Positions 1-7,279 of a DNA stretch of 64,000 nucleotides are shown here, piece by piece; position 1 is the stretch's first letter, and each line of letters opens with the position of its first letter. This DNA comes from Sporosarcina sp. Marseille-Q4063 (GTDB lineage Bacteria > Bacillota > Bacilli > Bacillales_A > Planococcaceae), in contig NZ_CP070502.1 of the NCBI RefSeq assembly GCF_018309085.1, forward strand, positions 620,001 to 684,000, read 5' to 3'. The translations under genes and the position numbers were made by a program. The notes beneath the pieces are model-generated. The model was not told the origin of the DNA and made no database searches. It saw only the letters and a list, made by a program, of their open reading frames with translations.

Positions 1-66
1 TTAAATGGCCCGTTTCTTTTAATCATATAGATCCTTATTCAACAACTGCGCCCGTCAGTTGAATAA
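1..66 (-). repeat. Cassette repeat, family B, copy 1
   Basis: Left arm TGGCCCGTTT at 6-15 and right arm GCGCCCGT followed by GTTGAAT near 48-64; ATTCAAC at 37-43 pairs with the closing GTTGAAT. It ends 17 bases downstream of the stop of the gene at 83-280. The two-arm layout recurs about ten times up to position 8,652. Similarity between copies is seen by eye only. Confidence 0.75.
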
Positions 67-82
67 TTAACTTCTATATGTA

Positions 83-280
83 TTACTGATTCATTACTAT
101 ACTGTATGAAATATTAAGTTTATCCCAAATCCAAGCCTGAAAGATTTTATCCATTTCTTTATCTAATGCTTTTTCATCCATATTCCCGTCAATGCCTAAT
201 TCTTCAAAAGTAAATGTTTCTGTCGCCTCTGCGCCTTCATAACTAGTACTACTAAATGAAAAAGTTACTGTTCTCTCCAC
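83..280 (-). CDS. Small acidic hypothetical protein (DUF7167-like)
   Basis: A 65-residue acidic protein whose centre reads ETFTFEELGID and whose end is rich in Trp, Ile and Tyr. It recalls small phage- or Bacillus-associated proteins grouped as DUF7167, but that is memory of the pattern, not a search. The start chosen is GTG at 280 because GGAGGAG lies six bases upstream; an in-frame TTG at 295 would overlap that ribosome binding site. No signal peptide or membrane segment is present. It is a single-gene cassette between B repeats. Function unknown. Confidence 0.6.
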   Translation of the reverse strand: MERTVTFSFSSTSYEGAEATETFTFEELGIDGNMDEKALDKEMDKIFQAWIWDKLNISYSIVMNQ

Positions 281-350
281 TACTTTCTCCTCCAAACTAA
301 CCTTGTATGAATTTGTATTTAATAACAGTAGTTTGGCATTCCTTCTTATT

Positions 351-446
351 GCAACAATCTGGCCCGTTTGTTTTAGATAGTTGCCTTTATGTCATCCCCA
401 CCACCTTAAGGCGATCCTTTTGCGTCTATTCCTTCGCCCATCAAAC
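351..446 (-). repeat. Cassette repeat, family B, copy 2
   Basis: Left arm CAATCTGGCCCGTTTGTT at 355-372, then a central block TAGTTGCC...CCTTAAGGCGA that can fold (GCCTT with AAGGC), then a degenerate right arm TTCGCCCATC. The same central block recurs in copies 6 and 9. It separates the small gene at 83-280 from the anti-sigma gene. Confidence 0.7.
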
Positions 447-461
447 CGGCCAATAGAATGA

Positions 462-551
462 AAAATTGAAAAAGGTACCTATGCACGAAACAATCATGAA
501 TGTTCAAACATTCATGATTGTTCCAACACAGCTACCTGAAAAACTATTTTT
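462..551 (-). repeat. Long imperfect palindrome, family C, copy 1
   Basis: The core is a perfect 14-bp inverted repeat (AACAATCATGAATG, 6-base loop, complement) at about 488-521. The symmetry continues outward with mismatches (GGTACCTATGCACG against its partner) so that about 90 bases form one imperfect palindrome overlapping the stop codon of the anti-sigma gene. There is no T-run, so it is not a classical terminator. The block CCTATGCACGAAACAA recurs as CCTGCGCACGAAACAA in copy 2. Confidence 0.75.
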
Positions 552-1635
552 CAATTTCAATGATGATTTCCTCTAACTGAAACTTCTCTTCCGCTGCTTT
601 GCTACCCTCATTTCGATAGATACTACCGTTTTTATCTGTGCCATCTGCTTCCAAAAACTGTACAACTGGCGTGACAATCAGCTTTGTCGCTTCAGGATTC
701 AACTTTTCGAATGTATTGGTATGGTGAAGTTGTGTGAACGAGTCGCTGTATCCACCATTATGTTTGTTCGTATACACATTGCCCAAATCGTCTTTTACGA
801 TAATATCGACTCTTACAAAATCCCACTTTTGCATTACATCATTTGATAGTTCCTCATCGTAATGGAGTAGAAATGACATCGGGGTATAGACGACTTTCTT
901 GACTGTCACATCAACACCATTACTATCAGCACTTACATCTACGATTTGCTCTATGTTATCTGTGGCACTCAGTTCAAAATTGAACGCCCAATTGCCCTTT
1001 ATTGCTTCGGTTCCTACTGCTGAATCTGGAACAATGCTTTCAATCATAAATTCAAATTTACCGTTATCCACTTGATCCACTTGATCCTCAGTTAATAGGT
1101 CAGCAATCGTCATGCCAACATACTGGTTTTCTCCGTTTTTTAAGAGTTCATGTCGAGTTGAATAAATCATTGAAGGTGAATCAAGAATAGTGGGTACACC
1201 AGTCAATTTAGGAGACTCCCCGAGATCCATTTCACTCTCAATCGTATACGTCATGTATAAAGCTTTTCCGTCGAATATGACTTCATTCATCGTCACGTTG
1301 ATACCGTGATCCTCATTTGCAATCGCAAGGGATTCGGAATTTTCCACGTAACTTCCATAAAGTCCGTCACCACTAAATAATTGAAACAAGTTGCCTAGTA
1401 GTGGAATTTCCTGGGCAAATGAAGTGTAAGATAATCCGAATAAAGAGGCTGCAGATATTCCGATGGAAATGGATGCTGCGGCAGCCATCTTCCTCCACTT
1501 GACGGGCTTTTGCTTTCTGATTTTCCCTTTCAACTGCATCTTCACTTTTTCTCTTTCCGCTTCACTGACTTCCCCTTCTTCAAATTGACTGACGTTCATA
1601 TCAATATCGTTTAAGTGTTCATATACGTCCTTCAT
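544..1635 (-). CDS. Anti-sigma factor-like membrane protein (DUF4179)
   Basis: A 363-residue protein with a cytoplasmic head of about 50 residues, one transmembrane segment at about 51-75 (AAAASISIGISAASLFGL), and a large extracellular beta-rich part, the layout of DUF4179 proteins that pair with ECF sigma factors. The expected role is to bind and hold the neighbouring sigma factor at the membrane until a signal arrives; this is inferred from family and context. The start at 1635 has AGGAGGGT at good spacing and overlaps the sigma gene by 17 bases, so translation is probably coupled. Its stop lies inside the family C palindrome. Confidence 0.85.
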   Translation of the reverse strand: MKDVYEHLNDIDMNVSQFEEGEVSEAEREKVKMQLKGKIRKQKPVKWRKMAAAASISIGISAASLFGLSYTSFAQEIPLLGNLFQLFSGDGLYGSYVENSESLAIANEDHGINVTMNEVIFDGKALYMTYTIESEMDLGESPKLTGVPTILDSPSMIYSTRHELLKNGENQYVGMTIADLLTEDQVDQVDNGKFEFMIESIVPDSAVGTEAIKGNWAFNFELSATDNIEQIVDVSADSNGVDVTVKKVVYTPMSFLLHYDEELSNDVMQKWDFVRVDIIVKDDLGNVYTNKHNGGYSDSFTQLHHTNTFEKLNPEATKLIVTPVVQFLEADGTDKNGSIYRNEGSKAAEEKFQLEEIIIEIEK

Positions 1636-2167
1636 ATAATACCCTCCTATTATGGCGAAGCTTCTTTTTCCCGCGGTAAATCCGATTGTCGACAGCGGAC
1701 TTGCTTAGACTGAGTTTTTCTGCAGTTTCCTCGGATGAAAAGCCTAAAAGGTATTTCATGATAAAAATCTTTCGATCGATTGGATCTAATTGATTGAGCA
1801 GGTCATTGACGGTGTCTCCCACATCTACTTCCATCCATTCCTGAATGGGGTTTTCCAAAAACTCGGAAGCAAATTCATGATTCTTTACTTCTTTTCGGTA
1901 ATAATCAATAGCCTTGTATTTTGCTACGGCACAAATCCAGTTCTTAAAACCATTTTCATCACCACTGCGAAACTTCTTGGCGTTCTGCCAAACTGATAGG
2001 AAAACATCATTCACGCACTCTCCGACTAGCTCTTCTCGTTGAATGGGTCTTAGAACTTGTTGAACAACACTTTTAATGAGTGGTAAATACTGATCAACAA
2101 TATAGTCTAAAGCATCTTCCTTTCCCGATTGGAGACGTTTGATAAAGTTGGATTCATTTGACTTCAT
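1619..2167 (-). CDS. ECF-type RNA polymerase sigma factor
   Basis: A 182-residue sigma-70 family protein. Region 2 is at about residues 15-85 (YLPLIKSVV, VFLSVWQ, WICAVAKYKAIDYYR) and region 4 at about 115-170, with the helix-turn-helix FSSEETAEKLSLSKSAVDNR. Start at 2167 is preferred (MKSNESNF, AGAGGCG upstream); an upstream in-frame start at 2239 would add 24 residues unlike the family. It is immediately followed by, and overlaps, a DUF4179 gene, the usual ECF/anti-sigma pairing. The target regulon is unknown; an ECF-like promoter precedes the deacetylase gene at 48,474. Confidence 0.9.
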   Translation of the reverse strand: MKSNESNFIKRLQSGKEDALDYIVDQYLPLIKSVVQQVLRPIQREELVGECVNDVFLSVWQNAKKFRSGDENGFKNWICAVAKYKAIDYYRKEVKNHEFASEFLENPIQEWMEVDVGDTVNDLLNQLDPIDRKIFIMKYLLGFSSEETAEKLSLSKSAVDNRIYRGKKKLRHNRRVLYEGRI

Positions 2168-2275
2168 AGTTTTCGCCTCTTTTTCTCTGTAAAAGCTTCT
2201 ACACCCTATATAACGAAAAGAAAATAGCTTTATTCGCAACTATAATAAAGTATTTATAATTCTATATGTAAAAAT

Positions 2276-2345
2276 GGGGCCTGCGCACGAAACAAGTATT
2301 ATAGTTATAACACTAACGATAGCTACTAACACAGGTACCTATGCC
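2276..2345 (-). repeat. Imperfect palindrome, family C, copy 2
   Basis: GGGGCCTGCGCACGAAACAA at the left and ACACAGGTACCTATGCC at the right are imperfectly complementary. Both ends resemble copy 1, and the two copies bracket the sigma/anti-sigma pair. The interior differs from copy 1. Confidence 0.6.
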
Positions 2346-2366
2346 AACTTACAACAAACTTGTACG

Positions 2367-2448
2367 CAATCACGGGTACTATAATTCAATAATAAAAAGC
2401 TGCCATAAAAGGCAGCCGAATTCTCACTAAAGCACCCGTTAGTTGAAT
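2367..2448 (-). repeat. Cassette repeat, family A, copy 1, with embedded terminator
   Basis: The right end is AAAGCACCCGTTAGTTGAAT, directly abutting the stop codon of the gene at 2449. The left end, with CGGGTAC and TTCAATAAT, is degenerate. Between them GCTGCC-ATAAAA-GGCAGC forms a hairpin that, read on the minus strand, is followed by TTTTT: an intrinsic terminator inside the repeat. Confidence 0.75.
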
Positions 2449-2805
2449 TTATATACCGCTTTCTTTCCCTTCTATAAATTCAAGAAATTGATCTTGTAGT
2501 TCTCCTTCTGTGTCAACAGAATTCAAGAGCAGTTTAGGTTCAATAGAATCATCATCATCATCTAAGGGGATGCTTCCATCAATGATTCCTAACATTGATG
2601 AAATAGTATCAACCATTGTTTGCTCTATTATATTCATTAAAACCACTCTTTTTTCCTCAGATATACTGTTGTAGAGATTAAGAGCTTCTTTATAGTATGG
2701 GTCAGTTTTTGAATCTACTACTGTCGTTTCATATAAGTCTTTATAGCTTTCAAGATTTTCTTTAACTATTAACTCAGAAAGCGACTTCACAAAAATTTCA
2801 TTCAT
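2449..2805 (-). CDS. Conserved-looking hypothetical protein, 118 aa
   Basis: An acidic, soluble 118-residue protein starting MNEIFVKSLSELIVKENLES, with a stretch DDDDDS near residue 82. I recall similar short proteins in Bacillus genomes, also found among miscellaneous small genes, but no function is known to me. The ribosome binding site GATGAGG precedes the ATG. It is a one-gene cassette with a family A repeat at its stop codon. Confidence 0.65.
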   Translation of the reverse strand: MNEIFVKSLSELIVKENLESYKDLYETTVVDSKTDPYYKEALNLYNSISEEKRVVLMNIIEQTMVDTISSMLGIIDGSIPLDDDDDSIEPKLLLNSVDTEGELQDQFLEFIEGKESGI

Positions 2806-2958
2806 AATTGCTGCCTCATCTCCAGGTAGTTTTGCTTAATACGCTAAGTTATATGTCATATTGGCGTGATAATTGTAGTGAATTGATCTGCTCTTTAGTT
2901 TTTTGTACCTCTGAACTGAACGGGTTACAACGTCATCTCATTCATTATATTTTTTATT

Positions 2959-3044
2959 CTTATTCAACTATTCTGCCCCTTTAGTTCAATAAGGAAAAAG
3001 GCTTTACTCCTTCTGGAAGTAAAGCACCACGTTAGTTGAATAAG
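2959..3044 (-). repeat. Cassette repeat, family A, copy 2 (best-formed copy)
   Basis: Outer ends TTATTCAACTA and TAGTTGAATAA are inverted repeats; just inside lie CTGCCCC TTTAGTTCAATAAG and AAAGCACCACGTTAG. ATTCAAC and GTTGAAT fit the 7-base attC core patterns RYYYAAC and GTTRRRY. On the minus strand GCTTTACT...AGTAAAGC followed by CTTTTTCC forms an intrinsic terminator. It ends 17 bases after the stop of the VOC gene. Confidence 0.8.
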
Positions 3045-3061
3045 AAACTTATTTTTTATCC

Positions 3062-3451
3062 TCAAATTCCCAAAATCATTTTAATACGCTCATTTTCTTC
3101 TTTCTTATCCAAATACTCAAAGAAACCCAGTTGATTCCCCCAAGGGTCAGTGAAAGAACCCCATTTTACAGTGACTTCTTCACGTGAAAATATCTCAAAG
3201 TTCTCAATTCCTAACTCTTTTACAAGTCTATCTCTTTCTGCAACTATATTAGTAACCCCTAAACGTAAAGGTCCACTACCCTCAGAAGGCATTCCTTCAG
3301 CAACTTGCAACCAACAACCAGTTAGAATCTCCCATTCGACGAATCCATCGTGTGGTATAAAATCAGGCTTTTTGTTTAGTAAAGTTTCATACCACCTCTG
3401 TCCTTCTTGAATATCAGTAACACGGACTTGATTAGTTATTTCAAAAATCAT
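3062..3451 (-). CDS. VOC (glyoxalase/bleomycin-resistance-like) protein
   Basis: A 129-residue single-domain protein with the paired beta-alpha-beta-beta-beta pattern of the vicinal oxygen chelate superfamily: VTDIQEGQRWYETLLNKKPDF at the start, VEWEILTGCWLQVAEG in the middle and WGSFTDPWGNQLGFFEY near the end, the last being the typical closing strand. Such proteins bind a divalent metal and act as lyases, dioxygenases or resistance proteins; the substrate cannot be told here. AGGAGGG precedes the ATG at 3451. It is a one-gene cassette between family A repeats. Confidence 0.85.
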   Translation of the reverse strand: MIFEITNQVRVTDIQEGQRWYETLLNKKPDFIPHDGFVEWEILTGCWLQVAEGMPSEGSGPLRLGVTNIVAERDRLVKELGIENFEIFSREEVTVKWGSFTDPWGNQLGFFEYLDKKEENERIKMILGI

Positions 3452-3517
3452 TTATTTCCCTCCTAAGTTTGTATATATCTATAAATTCTATAAGTCGAAA
3501 TAATACTCCTTCTTCTA

Positions 3518-3655
3518 AAACTAACCTGCACCATTAGTTCAATAAAGAAAAAGAGCCACATATGCAGCTCAATGATCTTCAAGTAAAGCACCGGGTTAGT
3601 ACAATAAGAACAAGCAATACTCCAGTTGAGGTAAAGCAGCACTTTTGTTGGACAA
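3518..3655 (-). repeat. Cassette repeat, family A, copy 3 plus a degenerate half copy
   Basis: CTAACCTGCACCATTAGTTC at 3521-3540, GAGC...GCTC hairpin (terminator on the minus strand, followed by TTTTTC), then AAGTAAAGCACCGGGTTAGT near 3580-3600. Immediately beyond, GAGGTAAAGCAGCAC...GTTGGACAAT at about 3627-3653 looks like a second, decayed right half. It ends just after the lipoprotein gene. Confidence 0.7.
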
Positions 3656-3669
3656 TTTCTCTTATAGTA

Positions 3670-4035
3670 TTACTCCACTTTTTCTAAAGTAAGCGTAACT
3701 ATCTGAACTGGCTGTGATTCCATTACACTACCGTTGTATCCAACTTTTACCTTATCACCAACTTGAAAAGTTTCATCTGGACTCACTGACAAATCTACCG
3801 ATATTAGTCCTGAAAATCCTTCAGATTCAATGACAAGAACTTTTGCATAATAATCCTTTATCTCCTCAATCGTTCCTATAAAAGTTGCTCTTACCTCACT
3901 CTTATCATCCTTTATCTCCTCAATCGTTCCTATAGAAGTTGTTCTTACCCCACTCTTATTGTCCTTAACTTCCTCTGAAGTACAAGCAAATAATAAACTG
4001 CTTAATAAAATTGTGATTAACAAACTTAATTTCAT
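3670..4035 (-). CDS. Small lipoprotein with internal 18-residue duplication
   Basis: A 121-residue protein with a lipoprotein signal peptide: Lys, a hydrophobic stretch, then LLFAC at the lipobox, so the mature protein would be anchored outside the membrane by Cys at about 18. The mature part is a beta-rich, OB-like segment (ATFIGTIEEIKDYYAKVLVI, GDKVKVGY). Residues about 27-62 contain two near-identical 18-residue blocks ending IGTIEEIKD, produced by a 54-bp tandem duplication. The start ATG at 4035 is favoured by GAGG upstream; an upstream TTG at 4041 is possible. Function unknown; it resembles the DUF3221 type. Confidence 0.7.
   Translation of the reverse strand: MKLSLLITILLSSLLFACTSEEVKDNKSGVRTTSIGTIEEIKDDKSEVRATFIGTIEEIKDYYAKVLVIESEGFSGLISVDLSVSPDETFQVGDKVKVGYNGSVMESQPVQIVTLTLEKVE
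3857..3964 (-). repeat. 54-bp in-frame tandem duplication inside the lipoprotein gene
   Basis: Two head-to-tail copies starting TTTATCTCCTCAATCG at 3857 and 3911 differ by only a few bases. Being 54 bp they preserve the frame and add 18 residues. The high similarity suggests a recent event. Confidence 0.85.
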
Positions 4036-4131
4036 TATCAATTTACCTCAATCCTTAAATGGTTTTTCATAATAACACCTTCCTTATTATTACATTAGAC
4101 GAAATCATATATAGAAAAGTTACGTTTTCTT

Positions 4132-4258
4132 GTTCAGCTAACCTGCCCCGTTAGTTCAATATGAAAAAGAGCTTTTTCCTTTCTTATTCAGTTTAACAAG
4201 TTCAACAATCTGGCCCGTTTGTGGGATCCTCTAATTCAGAATAGCGCCCAATTGCAGT
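4132..4258 (-). repeat. Half family A repeat followed by family B, copy 3
   Basis: GCTAACCTGCCCCGTTAGTT at 4136-4155 is the left half of family A. At 4201-4218 TTCAACAATCTGGCCCGT opens a family B copy that closes with TAGCGCCCAATTGC at about 4242-4255. A and B types are thus adjacent between the S66 peptidase gene and the lipoprotein gene, as if a cassette between them had been lost. Confidence 0.7.
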
Positions 4259-4261
4259 AGA

Positions 4262-5275
4262 TCAGCTTTTTATTCCTGTAAAGATATCTAACCAGTTTTC
4301 CGTACAAAGCACTTTTTTTCTTCCAGCATCTAACTTCACTTTCTTGCCAATAGCTAGCGGATGCATTGGATGGGTATGGCACGTATCAAATTCAGCTAAA
4401 ATCGGTATGTTTAATCCATCTAATTGCTCTATCAATAAGTCTAATGGCTGTTTGCCCGTACCTAAATCATCATATTGTTCATGTTTTCCCAAGATAATAC
4501 CAGCAACTTTATCAAAAATGCCTTGTACTTTTAACATGGCAAAGTTTTTTTCAACAACTGAGGCGTTTTTCATGCAATCTTCAATTAATAGAATATCTCC
4601 TTGCTCGATTGTAGGGAAATAAGGTGAACCAATAAATCCACACATAGCATTCACATTACCACCTATTAGTCTTCCTTCTGCAATGCCACTATGGCCAGTA
4701 ATCCATTCATTTTTGTAAAGTTTTTTCTCTGTCGTTTTTTCTAGCCAATTTACTAGCTCATCTGACCAAAATGGAGGAATTGGTACTTCATAAGGTAGCT
4801 CGTTCCCTTGCATGAAATATTGTTCAAAATAACGATATGTAGCATTTACTAAAGGCTCAAATTCACCAAATGAAGGAACTAAAGCAGGACCATAATATGT
4901 TGTAATACCTGTTTTTGCATAAAGAGCGAGTAAGATAGCTGTTGCGTCCGAATATCCAACAACTAACTTTGGATTCCGCTTAAATGCTTCATAATCGATA
5001 TATGGCAACATGCTATTGGAGTTCGTTCCACCAATAGTGGACATTATCATCTTTACGTTCGGGTTTCTTAGTAGCTCATTTAACTCCTCTGCACGCTCCT
5101 TGGGTGATCCTGAACGATATCCATCCGACCGTCCTGTCAATTTTCCTTCCATAAGAACAAAACCTTTTGCTTCTAAAAAAGATTTAGCCCGTTTAAAGCG
5201 CTGTTTTGCAGTAACTGTGGCAGGTGAAGATGGTGTAAATATACCAATTACATCTCCCTTTTTTAATGATTCCAT
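4262..5275 (-). CDS. S66 family peptidase (LD-carboxypeptidase / MccF-like)
   Basis: A 337-residue protein with the two-lobed S66 fold. Visible catalytic elements are Ser109 in VVGYSDAT, Glu232 in LLIEDCMKN and His300 in DTCHTHPM, the family's Ser-Glu-His triad. The length and the sequence near STIGGTNSNSMLPY match MccF, which cleaves the amide of microcin C-type nucleotide antibiotics, better than LdcA, which trims murein tetrapeptides. The actual substrate is not decided by sequence. GAGGTG precedes the ATG. It is a single-gene cassette, and a self-immunity or resistance role would suit such a setting. Confidence 0.9.
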   Translation of the reverse strand: MESLKKGDVIGIFTPSSPATVTAKQRFKRAKSFLEAKGFVLMEGKLTGRSDGYRSGSPKERAEELNELLRNPNVKMIMSTIGGTNSNSMLPYIDYEAFKRNPKLVVGYSDATAILLALYAKTGITTYYGPALVPSFGEFEPLVNATYRYFEQYFMQGNELPYEVPIPPFWSDELVNWLEKTTEKKLYKNEWITGHSGIAEGRLIGGNVNAMCGFIGSPYFPTIEQGDILLIEDCMKNASVVEKNFAMLKVQGIFDKVAGIILGKHEQYDDLGTGKQPLDLLIEQLDGLNIPILAEFDTCHTHPMHPLAIGKKVKLDAGRKKVLCTENWLDIFTGIKS

Positions 5276-5317
5276 GATAACTTTTTCACCTCGATTTTTT
5301 TCAAGAAATTGGTTAGC

Positions 5318-5379
5318 AACATGGCTCTATTCAAAAAGAGCGCACTCTTACTCAATTTGTGCGCCCGTTTGTTTATTTA
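5318..5379 (-). repeat. Cassette repeat, family B, copy 4 (degenerate left arm)
   Basis: The right arm GTGCGCCCGTTTGTTTATT at 5359-5377 is clear. The left arm is reduced to CAACATGGCTCTATTCAA at 5319-5336. It lies 7 bases beyond the stop of the GNAT gene. Confidence 0.6.
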
Positions 5380-5385
5380 GCTTTT

Positions 5386-5940
5386 CTATTCTGTTTGTAA
5401 AATCCATTTTAAAAACATATCTTTTTCTACCACGTTTAATATACAAGAGGCATTAACTTCGGACTCTAATTTCCTATGTTCATCTGGAAACTCTTTTTGG
5501 ACTTCGATCCGCATAAAAGGTAACTTCTCTTGGGATTTCATAGATCGTATATTAGAAGTTTTGGCTCCAGCGAATACATAATCCAAATTTAATTCTGTAA
5601 ATGCTTTATATAAGATTTCCCTTTTTGCTAATAAATTATAGCCTTGCCCCCAATATTGATTCCCTATCCAAGTACCGATATGACTAGTTTTATTGATGTT
5701 ATCAATGTCTTTTAGTGTTATTACCCCGATTAAATTTTCGGTTTCATTAAGGATGGCTCTTGAATATTGCTTTCCTAGTCTTTCTTGTTCCCGAATAAAC
5801 TCGATAAAACCAATAGTTCCTTCAAGAGAAGTTTGGTCATTGGTAAGTCCCAACGCAGCCTTTACTTGAGGTGATGACGAAAGTGCTGACATTGATTTTG
5901 CATAAATTTTATTATGTGGAACTAATGAAACTTTGGACAA
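5386..5940 (-). CDS. GNAT N-acetyltransferase, RimJ/RimL type
   Basis: A 184-residue acetyl-CoA-dependent N-acyltransferase. The core is at about residues 10-150: ENLIGVITLKDID (strand 4), HIGTWIGNQYWGQGYNLLAK, the acetyl-CoA binding stretch, where the usual QxxGxG/A reads NQYWGQGY, and FAGAKTSNIRSMKSQEKLPF, the region after motif A in RimJ-like enzymes. The substrate could be a protein N-terminus or a small amine. The start is TTG at 5940 with GGGGGGAT upstream. Single-gene cassette. Confidence 0.85.
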   Translation of the reverse strand: MSKVSLVPHNKIYAKSMSALSSSPQVKAALGLTNDQTSLEGTIGFIEFIREQERLGKQYSRAILNETENLIGVITLKDIDNINKTSHIGTWIGNQYWGQGYNLLAKREILYKAFTELNLDYVFAGAKTSNIRSMKSQEKLPFMRIEVQKEFPDEHRKLESEVNASCILNVVEKDMFLKWILQTE

Positions 5941-5979
5941 TCCAATCCCCCCAGAGATTAATAATATTTGAATCCCAAT

Positions 5980-6043
5980 CCAACAAAATGGCCCGATTGT
6001 TAAAAAAGGTGCAATCCCTGTGCAACAATCGCGCCCGATTGCG
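5980..6043 (-). repeat. Cassette repeat, family B, copy 5
   Basis: CAACAAAATGGCCCGATTGT at 5981-6000 and CAACAATCGCGCCCGATTGC at 6023-6042 are two direct near-copies of one arm. The copy ends 13 bases after the stop of the TraX gene. Confidence 0.75.
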
Positions 6044-6055
6044 GCATAAATAATT

Positions 6056-6844
6056 TTACTTTAAATAGATTCCAATCAAATATAAGATTAAGATGTGTCC
6101 TGGATAAAAAATATAAAAAAAGTGTTTTAAACCGGCTCCCCTTTTTCCGTTATAAAGCAGGATAAACGGTAATGCAGCAATCATAATCCATTGATATCTT
6201 GCAAATTGAACTAAATAAATATAAGGGGCATCTGGTCTCTGACCCCATTTAACGTAAGCTATATAACAAAACAAGGAAAACAAGCAATAGACGATAACAA
6301 TGCAGCTTATTTTTTTTCTGGTTAGATAAAGAAATAAGCCAAGAAGTACAAATAGTGGACCACCTTCTACGAAGAGAATGCTACCGAATGCAGATCCAAA
6401 AAACTGATAATTGATTGTAGTCTCACTAGTCAAGTCTAAACTTAATACTTCTACAAATAACACACTCAGAAACAAAGCTAATACTTGCCAAATGATAAGA
6501 TAAAATACATATTTGCTTTGCTTTTTTTCTAACAGATAAATTATCATCACAATTAAAAAAAGTGGTGCAAAAAAATTGTTTGTTATATACATTTGGGTTT
6601 CGTTAAAACTAATGTTGAAAATAAGATTTAATACTGCCATTCCAAAACTAAAAAGGTACAAACGAATGATGTAATTTTTTCTGTTTGAAGTATGTTGATA
6701 GCCTATAACTAAAGCATAAATAAAAATGGGAATTGCTATTCTGCCTATCCAATGAAACCAATCAGTCGTATTAGGAATAAATTGACCAATATGATCAATG
6801 AGCATTGTTATTAATGCAATAATTTTAAGTTTTGTATTTGTCAT
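6056..6844 (-). CDS. TraX family membrane protein
   Basis: A 262-residue integral membrane protein with about eight hydrophobic helices. The opening KIIALITMLIDHIGQ with the conserved Asp-His, followed by IGRIAIPIFIYALVIGYQHT, is the signature of the TraX family, named after the F-plasmid pilin acetylase. Chromosomal homologues in Firmicutes are of unknown role, probably acyl transfer to a surface polymer or peptide. AGGAGAG precedes the ATG. Single-gene cassette between B repeats; the C-terminus ILILYLIGIYLK is complete. Confidence 0.88.
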   Translation of the reverse strand: MTNTKLKIIALITMLIDHIGQFIPNTTDWFHWIGRIAIPIFIYALVIGYQHTSNRKNYIIRLYLFSFGMAVLNLIFNISFNETQMYITNNFFAPLFLIVMIIYLLEKKQSKYVFYLIIWQVLALFLSVLFVEVLSLDLTSETTINYQFFGSAFGSILFVEGGPLFVLLGLFLYLTRKKISCIVIVYCLFSLFCYIAYVKWGQRPDAPYIYLVQFARYQWIMIAALPFILLYNGKRGAGLKHFFYIFYPGHILILYLIGIYLK

Positions 6845-6870
6845 TTATTCTCTCCTACTATATTCCGTAA

Positions 6871-6953
6871 ATTGGCCCGTTTGTTTTATATAGTTGCCTC
6901 TAAGTCATCCCATCACCTTAAGGCGATTTATTCAATAATCGCTCCCATTTGTA
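6871..6953 (-). repeat. Cassette repeat, family B, copy 6 (long form)
   Basis: Left arm ATTGGCCCGTTTGTTTTATA, central block TAGTTGCCTCTAAGTCATCC...CCTTAAGGCGAT shared with copies 2 and 9, and right arm TTCAATAATCGCTCCCATTT. It lies 15 bases after the stop of the 52-residue gene. Confidence 0.75.
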
Positions 6954-6967
6954 CAAAATTTTCTTTT

Positions 6968-7126
6968 TCACTTGTTACTGTTTTCTTTATCTAGCAAAGT
7001 GATTAACTTATCTAATTTCTTTTCTATTCTCTTATTGCTTTGAATTTTTTTCTGTTGATTGCTCAGTAGAAAACTAAACATCAACGCAAGAAAACAAACG
7101 AATGAGATACCTAACAACACTTGCAT
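6968..7126 (-). CDS. 52-residue single-pass membrane peptide
   Basis: A short gene reading M Q V L L G I S F V C F L A L M F S F L L S at its start: one membrane helix at about 2-22. The rest is a charged tail with a short coiled-coil-like segment (RIEKKLDKLITLLDKE). This layout, a helix followed by KxxDxxxxLL, is seen in small Bacillus proteins such as DUF4083, but assignment is tentative. GGAG stands ten bases before the ATG. Its position between two B repeats, like every other gene in the array, supports it being real. Confidence 0.6.
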   Translation of the reverse strand: MQVLLGISFVCFLALMFSFLLSNQQKKIQSNKRIEKKLDKLITLLDKENSNK

Positions 7127-7220
7127 ATTTATCTAACTCCTTTTAGCCACTACCGAAAGAGAGATAGTTTTACAAAGCTATTTCCTGGCAAAGTAACCGA
7201 TCTTCTAGACTGTATCTATC

Positions 7221-7279
7221 CAACAATACTAGCCCGATTGCAGCACAACGTTGTAAGACAAAAGCGCCCGATAATTTAA
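7221..7279 (-). repeat. Cassette repeat, family B, copy 7
   Basis: CAACAATACTAGCCCGATTG at 7221-7240 and AAAGCGCCCGATAATTTAAT at 7261-7280. It overlaps the stop codon of the DUF4181 gene by a few bases. More decayed than neighbouring copies. Confidence 0.65.

Noticed and set aside
462-551. Classical terminator for the anti-sigma gene
   Set aside because: The 14-bp stem is AT-rich and not followed by a T-run on the gene strand; the symmetry extends far beyond a terminator.
1619-2345. ECF-type autoregulatory promoter upstream of the sigma gene
   Set aside because: An AAC...CGT pair is present but spaced 14 bases, too short for the consensus.
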